Shown piece by piece: positions 4,908-11,160 of a stretch of 11,160 nt of DNA; within the stretch, counting starts at the first letter, position 1; the number at the start of each line of letters is the position of its first letter. The DNA comes from Spirochaetales bacterium (GTDB taxonomy: Bacteria; Spirochaetota; Spirochaetia; JABEVK01). A program made the translations under genes and the position numbers. The notes under the pieces were generated by a model that was not told the DNA's origin, did no database searches, and was given only the letters and a program-made list of their open reading frames with translations. The stretch lies in NCBI GenBank assembly GCA_013043995.1, contig JABEVL010000257.1:1-11160 (forward strand), read 5' to 3'.

Positions 4908-7829
4908 CTAGCCCTTCACGAAAGCGTACGTTCCGTCCGCCTGAGCTTGGTCGGCAATGGCGGCCGAAGTGAGCGAAAAACTGATTCCCCGGTCCCAGAC
5001 CGCCAAAAGACGCTCGGCGGCACGCACCAGATCGCGGTCCGATAGCCGGCGCAGTGTGTCGCGCTTTTTTTGACGCATCTCGTCCGTGATGCCCAAAAGC
5101 GAACGCTGGAGAACCATAAAGCCTTCCTCTGCCGGGGACCTGGGGGACAGATCGCCGCTGACCGTGCCCAAGATCGTGTTGATCAGGTCCCGGCGGGAGA
5201 GGGTTTTGGAACTGTAAAACTCTAGGCCTTCCTTGAAGGCGTTCAAACTGTCAACGAGCCGAGGGTCTCGGTAGGTTGCAAAGGTGAAGGTGGCTTCCAG
5301 AGGGTTGGTGAACGTCATCGCGCCGTAGGCCCCCCCCTTCATGCGGATTTTTTCCCAGAGAAAACCCGTCCTCAGGGCGTGAGCCAGCACCAGCTCGGCT
5401 TCGTGACCCGGTCGGGTCAAAGGACAGCCCGGCAAGGTCAAAGCACTGAAACCGACGGTGCTGGGGATCAGCCGCAAGCCGTGACGGCTTCCCGGTACTT
5501 CGGGCGCAAGGGGGGTAGCGTTCCCGGCCGTGGCGGGGAAAAGGCTCGGCCAGTTTTTCAGGCGGACTTTCAGGCGTTCCAGGGCCGAGGCGGCCCCGCT
5601 GAGCGCCGCCACGGTGTTTTTAAGAACCAAAACCCGGCGCGAAAGGGCCGCGAGTTGGACCGAGAGCTCCTGAAGCTCCGAAGGATCACTGGACTGTTCG
5701 GCAAAAAAGTCCATCTGAGACAGCCCGCCTGTCCAGTCGTTGATGGTCGAGGGCAGACTGAAACTCTGCGAACTTTTATAGGCAGCGTACATGTGCCCTC
5801 GGGGAACAAGGGCGCTGACGAGTTCGTTCTTGCGTTCGAGGAGAAGGTCTTTTAGGCGGTCGTGGTTGTCCCAGTCGACCCCAAGAAGGATCGACTCCAG
5901 CAGGTCAAGCGCTTCGTCAATTTTGGAATCAAGCATCTTGATCCGTACCCAGAGCCTCAGCTGAGGCTGACCCGACACCGACGTGTCGGCACTGGCGCGG
6001 ACGCTCAAACCGCCCGTTGAAAGGGCCAGCCGTCGCGCCAGCAGATCGTAACTCAGGCCTTTCAGGCCGAGACCGTCCAGACACCTCTGCCACAGGGGCA
6101 GAAGTAGCCATTCACGGCGGTTGAGGGAAGCAAGATCGAAGCCCAAATCAAGGTAGGCGATCCCGTTGGTTCCGGCCTCGTGCAGGCTCAGTTGGATCGG
6201 GCCTGCGGTATCCGGACGCGATTGAGGAGTTTCGACCTTAGGAGGAATGTCGCGGAGCTCCAAAACGGGCAGACTGGCCACAGCTTTCGGGGTATCGGGA
6301 TCTTCCTGAAAAGCTCGAACTTCCTCTTGCCCCGCTTTCAGGCGTTCCAGGTCAGGGGCGCTCAGATGGATGCGCATCTCGGCAAGGCGCTCCTTGACGG
6401 CCTCTTCGTCCTGCACGAGCTTTTTGGCGTCGGGCACGCAGGTCACCAATACACGGTGGGGGTTTTGCAATAGCTGGGTTTCGATCAGTTTTTCAAAGAC
6501 TCTGGCGCCCGATTCCAGCTGCTGACGGAGTTTTTCGATCCGGGGAGCGAAAACCAGCGAGTCGGCGGGCGCCGCTCCATGGAGCCACCCGCGCATCAAA
6601 CGCCTCAAAAAGCGCAGGCCCATGCCTCCGCCCTTGACTTCCTTGACCGAAAATTCGTAGCTCGCCAGGACCCCTTCGACCAAATCCTTGGGAAAGCCCT
6701 CACGCGACCAGCGCGTCAGCTCGTCAAAAACAAGGCGCTCAAAGGCCTCGGCGTTCTGGGCGGGGGCGCCCCTCAAAGCCACTGTAAAAACAGCTTCCCT
6801 CAGTTCGGTTTCAAGCCCGCTCACGGGCGAAAGGTCCTGCCCCAACCCCGATTCCAGGAGGGTCTTTTGCAAGACTCCGGCGTCGCCCAGAAGGATCTCG
6901 GCCAGCACGTCCAACGCCAGGATCGTGTCAGACTCAAGGGCGTCGGGTCCCAGCCAGGTCAAGGCTAAGGTTCCGCCGTCTTCCTCACCCTCGGCCTGGG
7001 CAGGGTAGGTTGCTCTCAGGGTTCGAGGGGCCGTCCGGCGGGGTTGTTTTGGAAGGGTAAAATCGACGGGCCTTTTTTCGGTGTGGGCGAAAACCTCCCG
7101 GTCAAGAATTTTCAGGGCAGGACCTGCGGGCAGATCGCCGTACAAAAAGGTCAAACTGACGCTGGGGTGGTAGTGACGGCGATGAAAATCCAACAGCCCC
7201 TCGTGGGTCAGCTGGGGAATGAACTGGGGATCGCCGCCGGAATCGAAACTGTACGGCCCCTGGTCAAAAAGCGACCGCTGAACGGCGTCGTAGATCACCG
7301 ATTCGGCGCTTGAATAATTCCCCTTCATCTCGTTGTAAACGACACCCGACCACAGCAGACCCTCTTTGTCGTCCCATTCGAGACGGTGTCCTTCCTGGCG
7401 AAAGGCCGCCGATTTGAGCAGGGGATGAAAAACAGCGTCGGCGTAAACTCGGAAAAGGTTGTAGAAATCCTTGGGCACGACCGTGGCGACCGGGTAGACG
7501 GTCTTGTCCGGGTAGGTCATGGCGTTCAGAAAAGTGTTGAGACTGCTCTTGGCCAGGTACAAGAACGGGTCTTTGGTGGGATAGCGCCGGGAACCGCACA
7601 AAACCGTGTGTTCCAGGATGTGGGCAACCCCCGTGTCGTTCTCGGGAGGGGTCGGAAAAACAAAAGAAGCCAGATTTTCGCGGTCGTCGGCCTCAAGGTG
7701 GTAGACGCGGGCCCCTGTCCTTTCGTGAACGTAGAGGGCTCCCCGCGCTTGAAATTCTTCAAGGGGGTCAACTTGGACGAGGCGAAAGCCGTAAAGATGC
7801 TCTTTCAGTCGTGAAAAGGAAAAACTCAT
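4908..7829 (-). CDS. M16C metallopeptidase, presequence-protease (PreP/Cym1) family
   Basis: The product has 973 residues, the size of the single-chain M16C peptidases that degrade short unstructured peptides in a closed chamber. The inverted zinc motif HxxEH is intact at residues 70-74 (AHILEHTVLCGS). The third ligand is in VVYNEMKG (E167), and the substrate-binding RMKGGAYG of the C-terminal half lies at 829-836. The family signatures CGSRRYPTKDPF and LNTFLNAMTYPDKTVYPVA are present. I chose ATG at 7829 because GAGG lies 5 bases upstream (TTTGAGGTCAAA). The upstream in-frame start at 7874 would overlap the preceding gene and adds non-family residues. There is no signal peptide, so the enzyme is probably cytoplasmic, and peptide clean-up is a plausible role. 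It follows the rhodanese-like gene by 17 bases and is likely in one operon with it. Confidence 0.95.
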   Translation of the reverse strand: MSFSFSRLKEHLYGFRLVQVDPLEEFQARGALYVHERTGARVYHLEADDRENLASFVFPTPPENDTGVAHILEHTVLCGSRRYPTKDPFLYLAKSSLNTFLNAMTYPDKTVYPVATVVPKDFYNLFRVYADAVFHPLLKSAAFRQEGHRLEWDDKEGLLWSGVVYNEMKGNYSSAESVIYDAVQRSLFDQGPYSFDSGGDPQFIPQLTHEGLLDFHRRHYHPSVSLTFLYGDLPAGPALKILDREVFAHTEKRPVDFTLPKQPRRTAPRTLRATYPAQAEGEEDGGTLALTWLGPDALESDTILALDVLAEILLGDAGVLQKTLLESGLGQDLSPVSGLETELREAVFTVALRGAPAQNAEAFERLVFDELTRWSREGFPKDLVEGVLASYEFSVKEVKGGGMGLRFLRRLMRGWLHGAAPADSLVFAPRIEKLRQQLESGARVFEKLIETQLLQNPHRVLVTCVPDAKKLVQDEEAVKERLAEMRIHLSAPDLERLKAGQEEVRAFQEDPDTPKAVASLPVLELRDIPPKVETPQSRPDTAGPIQLSLHEAGTNGIAYLDLGFDLASLNRREWLLLPLWQRCLDGLGLKGLSYDLLARRLALSTGGLSVRASADTSVSGQPQLRLWVRIKMLDSKIDEALDLLESILLGVDWDNHDRLKDLLLERKNELVSALVPRGHMYAAYKSSQSFSLPSTINDWTGGLSQMDFFAEQSSDPSELQELSVQLAALSRRVLVLKNTVAALSGAASALERLKVRLKNWPSLFPATAGNATPLAPEVPGSRHGLRLIPSTVGFSALTLPGCPLTRPGHEAELVLAHALRTGFLWEKIRMKGGAYGAMTFTNPLEATFTFATYRDPRLVDSLNAFKEGLEFYSSKTLSRRDLINTILGTVSGDLSPRSPAEEGFMVLQRSLLGITDEMRQKKRDTLRRLSDRDLVRAAERLLAVWDRGISFSLTSAAIADQAQADGTYAFVKG

Positions 7830-7846
7830 TTTGACCTCAAAGAAAT

Positions 7847-8251
7847 TCAGTTTTTGGGGAAAGGCCCTTGCCACTTCGTTATCGAGCCGAAAAGAATCAC
7901 GTGCTTGTAGCCTTCAAGACGCAAAATTTCCGCCCCCTGGCGGGAGTCCGCCGAAGCGGGACGGCCGTAGACGACGATGTAGGCGTTCAGGTTGTGCGTG
8001 GGGTGCTGGTACCATAAATCTGTGACAGGAATATTGATGGCCGAAGGCAGGTGGCCCTGGTAGAAAAGGTCCGGAGATCGGACGTCAAGGATGACAAGTT
8101 CGGTTTGGAAGGTGTTCAAGGCACCCGATAACCCCCGGTAAGTCGAAAGATCGTGAGAAGAATCAGAAGGGGGTGCCGCAGAAACGGTTTGGGCAAAAAG
8201 AGGCCCAGCCATAAGGACGACGGCAAAAAAAATAACTGTTAAACGTTCCAT
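7847..8251 (-). CDS. Exported rhodanese-like protein lacking the catalytic cysteine
   Basis: The product has 134 residues. The N-terminus is a signal peptide (MER, then the hydrophobic stretch LTVIFFAVVLMAGPLFA), with likely cleavage after about residue 20 or 25; there is no lipobox cysteine. The rest is a single rhodanese domain: ELVILDVRSPDLFYQGHLPSAINIPV (51-76), IVVYGRPASADSRQGAEILRLEGYKHVIL (92-120) and a closing FGSITKW in place of the usual GG..W. The loop normally begins with the sulfur-carrying cysteine (VVYC...); here G96 stands there and the loop is longer before the arginine. The protein contains no cysteine at all, so sulfurtransferase activity is not expected; a binding or structural role in the periplasm is possible. 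The ribosome-binding site is weak (AGGA 11 bases ahead of ATG). The gene lies just after the rpsU terminator and before the M16 gene. Confidence 0.85.
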   Translation of the reverse strand: MERLTVIFFAVVLMAGPLFAQTVSAAPPSDSSHDLSTYRGLSGALNTFQTELVILDVRSPDLFYQGHLPSAINIPVTDLWYQHPTHNLNAYIVVYGRPASADSRQGAEILRLEGYKHVILFGSITKWQGPFPKN

Positions 8252-8292
8252 TTCACATCTTATCCTGAATGCCGTGATCGGGGTCCGAAAAG

Positions 8293-8323
8293 AAAAAAAA
8301 AGCCGACGGACAAACCGTGCGGC
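8293..8323 (-). terminator. Rho-independent terminator after rpsU
   Basis: On the - strand GCCG-c-ACGG, loop TTTGT, then CCGT-CGGC forms an 8-bp GC-rich stem with one bulged base (8302-8323). It is followed directly by nine T residues (8293-8301) and then CTTTTC. It lies 22 bases beyond the rpsU stop and ends the recJ-M23-rpsU transcript before the rhodanese gene. Confidence 0.92.
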
Positions 8324-8345
8324 AATTCTTTGCTGAGGATCGGCC

Positions 8346-8564
8346 TCAACCTCGGGAAGACTGCTGAATTTTTCGCAACTTTTTGAGTTGTTTCCGTTCC
8401 AGGGCCTTTTTCTTGCGGTTGTTTACCGTAGAAGGCTTCTCAAAGTATTCGCGCTTTTTCCATTCGCGAATGATACCTTCTTTTTCAACCATGCGTTTAA
8501 AACGCTTAATGGCTTTTTCGAGGACTTCATTGTCGTCCAACGTGATGACGGCGATAGCGATCAC
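8346..8564 (-). CDS. rpsU: Small ribosomal subunit protein bS21 (start codon uncertain, possibly AUC at 8555)
   Basis: bS21 sits on the 30S platform near the anti-Shine-Dalgarno region and takes part in initiation. The product is 72 residues from GTG at 8564, or 69 from ATC at 8555. Family blocks are AIKRFKRMVEKEGIIREWKKREYFEKPS and a basic tail NRKKKALERKQLKKLRKI. The start is a problem. GTG (8564-8562) lies inside the strong SD AAGGGGGTGATC (8569-8558), so it cannot be served by it. The ATC codon at 8555-8553 lies 8 bases after the G-run. With it, the N-terminus M-A-V-I aligns without gaps to the M-P-V-I of E. coli bS21. I list the longer form because it uses a standard start, but think the ATC start more likely. 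The gene follows the M23 peptidase gene by only a few bases and ends at a clear terminator. Confidence 0.93.
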   Translation of the reverse strand: MIAIAVITLDDNEVLEKAIKRFKRMVEKEGIIREWKKREYFEKPSTVNNRKKKALERKQLKKLRKIQQSSRG

Positions 8565-8569
8565 CCCCT
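8558..8569 (-). promoter_or_regulatory. rpsU: Extended Shine-Dalgarno of rpsU overlapping GTG and touching the M23 stop
   Basis: The - strand reads AAGGGGGTGATC if the last A of the M23 stop codon is included (8570-8559), with another A in the run at 8569. It matches the full complement of the 16S rRNA 3' end (AAGGAGGTGATC) at 11 of 12 positions. The TAA of the M23 gene (8572-8570) runs straight into it, so ribosomes ending on the peptidase gene stop on the rpsU initiation site. Confidence 0.7.
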
Positions 8570-9541
8570 TTACCGTTCGGCAGTCGAGAATAGCTTGGCA
8601 AGCCGTTCCTTGTCAAGAATCCCTTCTTTCAGCAGCCGCTCACCGTCGACAGAGTAGCCGTGCAAGCGAAACTCCCAGTGCAGGTGAGGCCCCGTGACCA
8701 GACCCGTGGCTCCCGAAAGCCCCAGTTTATCCCCCTGACGGACCAGCTGGCCGACGTGAACGTCCAGCCGATCCATGTGGAAGTAATCGCTGTAAAGCCC
8801 CGGGAGGTGCTCAATCACCACGGTTCCGCCCGTCATTTCGCGAAACCTGGCCATGACCACGCGACCTCTTCCCGAGGCCAAAACCGGCGTTCCCCTCGGG
8901 ACGGCAAAATCGTACCCCCTGTGGTAGGTGGTCGAACTTTTACCGTTGGAGTAGACGTAGGTCCTGGAGTCCCCGAAAAGAGCCGAGCGGCGCGGCTGAA
9001 ACGAAAAAGGAAGAGCGTACAACCCCGTCTGAAAAACACAGTCTGCGTCATTCGTCAGGTAGATTTTCCAGATGGACTCGGCCTGATGCCTCTCGACGCG
9101 GTTGGGGTACTCCCTCAGCTTGGTCATCACAGGATTCAGGTGCACGATCTCCGTCGGGAAGGTCCTGTGCACGATTTGAACTTCAGAGCGCTCAACCTCG
9201 GTCTTTTGGGCATTGAACACCACAAAAGTCGCCGTCTGGTCCGGGCTCAGAGCGTCGGTTGCGAGCAGAGCCGCTTCGACGTGGTTGGCCAAGCCCTCGG
9301 GGAGGTCGGCGGCAGGAACAGCAAAGGTCTGGGCCCGATCCAAAACCTTGCCCTGGGCGTTTTCAAGCGCGGCCTCGTTGAGTTCAAGGTTGTGGGGGCT
9401 CCAGATCACGACCTCAGCGACGTCGCCGGCACGGATCGATTTGGGGAACGAAAACCGGGTTTGTACTGGGAGCTGACCTTCAGCAAAGAGACCGGCCGCC
9501 GTTAAAAAGAAAATGAGGAAGCCGAAGTGCCTTTTGTTCAT
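8570..9541 (-). CDS. Exported M23 family (LytM) peptidase
   Basis: The product has 323 residues. A signal peptide covers about residues 1-20 (NKRHFGFLIFFLTAAGLFA|EG), so the protein acts in the periplasm or at the envelope. Residues about 25-190 form a poorly conserved beta-rich region. The C-terminal LytM domain (about 195-305) has all metal-site and catalytic residues: H207 and D211 in YHRGYDFAVP, H255 in SDYFHMD, and H286-x-H288 in GPHLHWEFRLHG. Such enzymes cleave peptide cross-links in peptidoglycan, usually during growth or cell separation. The intact motif argues for an active enzyme rather than an EnvC-like activator. ATG at 9541 overlaps the recJ stop (ATGA), which indicates translational coupling. 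Expected regulation is therefore joint transcription with recJ and rpsU. Confidence 0.93.
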   Translation of the reverse strand: MNKRHFGFLIFFLTAAGLFAEGQLPVQTRFSFPKSIRAGDVAEVVIWSPHNLELNEAALENAQGKVLDRAQTFAVPAADLPEGLANHVEAALLATDALSPDQTATFVVFNAQKTEVERSEVQIVHRTFPTEIVHLNPVMTKLREYPNRVERHQAESIWKIYLTNDADCVFQTGLYALPFSFQPRRSALFGDSRTYVYSNGKSSTTYHRGYDFAVPRGTPVLASGRGRVVMARFREMTGGTVVIEHLPGLYSDYFHMDRLDVHVGQLVRQGDKLGLSGATGLVTGPHLHWEFRLHGYSVDGERLLKEGILDKERLAKLFSTAER

Positions 9542-11160
9542 GATTTCACCAGATCAAGGACGGTGAGCTGAAGGCTTTCCTGACCCTGATAGAAGTTTCT
9601 TCCCAGGTTGAACGCCACGTCCACCCGGTCGCCCACACCGAATTCATGACGTTCGAGGAACTCCAGGGCGTTCCACCAGATGGCCGGCCATTTCGCGGCT
9701 CCGGCGTCCAGGGTGAGCCGGGCGTGCGCCGCCCCCGACTTGCCCATCAGGTCCAGATCAAGAACCAGCAGGCCGCGGGCGACAAAAATCAGCGGGCGGT
9801 TTCCCTCCCCGTAGGGTTCCAAAAGGTCGACGACCTGGATCAGCTCGGCTTTGAGGTATTCCAGGGGAACTTCGGCGTCAATTTCCAGAACCGCTTCGGC
9901 GGCCGCATCCAAAGAAAAATTCGGAAGCACAGCTTCAAGCCGAGCCTGGAACTCGCCGGCCCGATCCAGGGGCAGGTGAAAGCCGGCCGCCTGGGCGTGA
10001 CCGCCGTAGTCCGTAAAAAGGTCGGCAAAGGCGTCCAAAAATTGCCGAGTCTGAAACCCCCTGTTGGTGCGCAGGGAACCGACGATCCGCTCACCCTGGT
10101 GGGTCATGACCAGGGCAGGAGCCCCCAGGGTGTTCATCAGCCGAGAAGCGAGAATCCCGGTGATGCCTCGGGGAATCGCCGGGTCGCGCACCAGGGCCAA
10201 AAGCCCCCCTGAAGCCTCGTAAAAGCTCCGGGCCGGAGGAAGAACCACGTCCCAGGCAGCGAGGCTGGCCTGCTTGCGCTGCTGGTTGAGGGTTTCGAGG
10301 CGTTCGGCCAGAGCCTTGCGCTCGGCTTCGTCGGTGCTCAGCAAAAGCCCCGCCGCCGTCCCCGGTTCACCCATCCGTCCCGCGGCGTTGAGCACAGGAG
10401 TGAGCTGCCAGGAAACGTCGGTGGTCGACAGAGGCCGCCCCAGGAGGCGCAAGCGCATCAAAAGGGCCCGCAGACCGGGCCTGCGGGTTTTGTTCAGCGT
10501 CTGCATGCCCAAGCGGACCAGAATGCGATTTTCATTTTCAAGGGGCATCAGGTCGGCCAGGCTCGCCAGGGCCACCAAGTCCAGCACGGGCAAAAACTCG
10601 GCGCCCAGGTTGGGAAACGTTTTGTACACCGAGCTCACAAAAAGACTCAAGAGGATATCCAGGTCGCCCGCCTCGGCGTTGTAGCGCGGCAGACGGCTTT
10701 TGGCCCTGATTTCGGCAAAGCTCAAGCCGGCCAGAGCCGGAAAAACTTTCACGATTCCCGGGGCCAGGTCAAAAAGACCGATCTCCACGCCCGCTCCAAA
10801 GAGCTGGCGCAGGAGTTTGAGCTGGGCCCTTTCGTCAAAAACGTAGATTTCCTGGTCTTGAAGGAAGCTCACCAGCAGCGTCAGGTCGTTCGAGGTGCTT
10901 TTTTCGTCGTAGACCCACCTGAAACGCTTGGTTTCGACCAGGTTCACGATCCGGCAGGCCTCGACGACCAGCCCCGTCTCGTCGCGGTAGGCGTTCAGCA
11001 GACACAGTCTCTGGTTGTACAAGGGCGTGGCGGCGAACCTGAGGGCCCACACGAGCTTGGCAACGACGGCGGTGGCCGAAAGATGGGCAAACGGGTAGGT
11101 TTCTCCGGGAGTTTTGGGATCGATGATGACCAAGGCCGGCGGCGGTTCCTGGGGCGGTAC
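9538..11160 (-). CDS. recJ: Single-stranded-DNA-specific exonuclease RecJ (N-terminus outside window), with internal insertion
   Basis: RecJ degrades single-stranded DNA 5' to 3' in recombination and mismatch or gap repair. The frame is open to the right edge (540 residues visible); the catalytic DHH motifs lie outside, and the first visible residues (PPPALVIIDPK) are the block that follows them. Numbering from the TTG at 11133, later family blocks are LDLVALASLADLMPLENENR (184-203), PVLNAAGRMGEPGTAAGLLL (246-265), RGITGILASRL (322-332) and the DHHA1 motif GGHAQAAGF (377-385), then an OB-like C-terminus. Between LSATAVVAKLVWAL (18-31) and LDLVALA there are about 150 residues, whereas E. coli RecJ has about 22. 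The extra segment (about 11031-10640) is discussed under findings. The conserved LAGVGVA glycines are changed to LSATAVV. The stop overlaps the M23 start. Confidence 0.93.
   Translation of the reverse strand, partial: VPPQEPPPALVIIDPKTPGETYPFAHLSATAVVAKLVWALRFAATPLYNQRLCLLNAYRDETGLVVEACRIVNLVETKRFRWVYDEKSTSNDLTLLVSFLQDQEIYVFDERAQLKLLRQLFGAGVEIGLFDLAPGIVKVFPALAGLSFAEIRAKSRLPRYNAEAGDLDILLSLFVSSVYKTFPNLGAEFLPVLDLVALASLADLMPLENENRILVRLGMQTLNKTRRPGLRALLMRLRLLGRPLSTTDVSWQLTPVLNAAGRMGEPGTAAGLLLSTDEAERKALAERLETLNQQRKQASLAAWDVVLPPARSFYEASGGLLALVRDPAIPRGITGILASRLMNTLGAPALVMTHQGERIVGSLRTNRGFQTRQFLDAFADLFTDYGGHAQAAGFHLPLDRAGEFQARLEAVLPNFSLDAAAEAVLEIDAEVPLEYLKAELIQVVDLLEPYGEGNRPLIFVARGLLVLDLDLMGKSGAAHARLTLDAGAAKWPAIWWNALEFLERHEFGVGDRVDVAFNLGRNFYQGQESLQLTVLDLVKS

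Noticed and set aside
7830..7874. N-terminal extension of the M16 peptidase
   Set aside because: It would overlap the rhodanese gene's end, and the family's N-terminus plus a GAGG site fit the ATG at 7829.
8252..8292. Promoter for the rhodanese-M16 pair
   Set aside because: A TAAGAT hexamer (8257-8262) resembles a -10, but no -35 lies at the right distance and its start point would fall on the start codon; too weak to list.
8660..9505. Long open frame on the + strand opposite the M23 gene
   Set aside because: It is antisense to a protein with full LytM catalytic motifs, has no recognisable domain and no convincing ribosome-binding site; GC-rich DNA produces such frames by chance.

Overview
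The window is ordinary bacterial chromosome, densely coding, and looks GC-rich by eye. It shows no phage, transposase, CRISPR array, tRNA or rRNA. The gene set fits a spirochaete of the Treponema/Spirochaeta kind: a bS21 with a basic lysine/arginine-rich tail, a RecJ that appears enlarged, a cytoplasmic M16C presequence-protease-like peptidase and a dPGM-type phosphoglycerate mutase. That assignment is an inference from protein flavour, not from a marker gene. No gap between genes exceeds about 115 bases.

Left part, + strand (1-2662): the C-terminal end of a KdpE-like response regulator enters from the left edge. Two neighbouring genes of the PhnB/VOC (glyoxalase-fold) superfamily follow, one single-domain and one double-domain, each preceded by the same AAAAGGAGCTT leader. 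Next is a GT-A-like putative glycosyltransferase, part of whose coding sequence is clearly more AT-rich than its surroundings. It ends in a convergent gap holding a 24-bp dyad.

Right part, - strand (2751-11160), read right to left: recJ (runs off the right edge), an exported LytM/M23 peptidase overlapping recJ by ATGA, and rpsU, whose ribosome-binding site touches the M23 stop. A textbook intrinsic terminator closes this transcript at 8293-8323. A second transcript carries an exported rhodanese-like protein and the M16C peptidase. gpmA follows with its own sigma70-like promoter, then a TetA-like MFS transporter with an in-frame 18-bp triplication in its central loop.

What deserves a second look: (1) the RecJ carries about 130 extra residues between conserved DHH-domain blocks, and by eye they resemble a degraded DnaQ-type exonuclease fold; (2) rpsU has no usable ATG, and its SD position and family alignment point to an AUC start codon; (3) the rhodanese-like protein lacks the catalytic cysteine and has no cysteine at all. 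I see no convincing new multigene defence or metabolic system.
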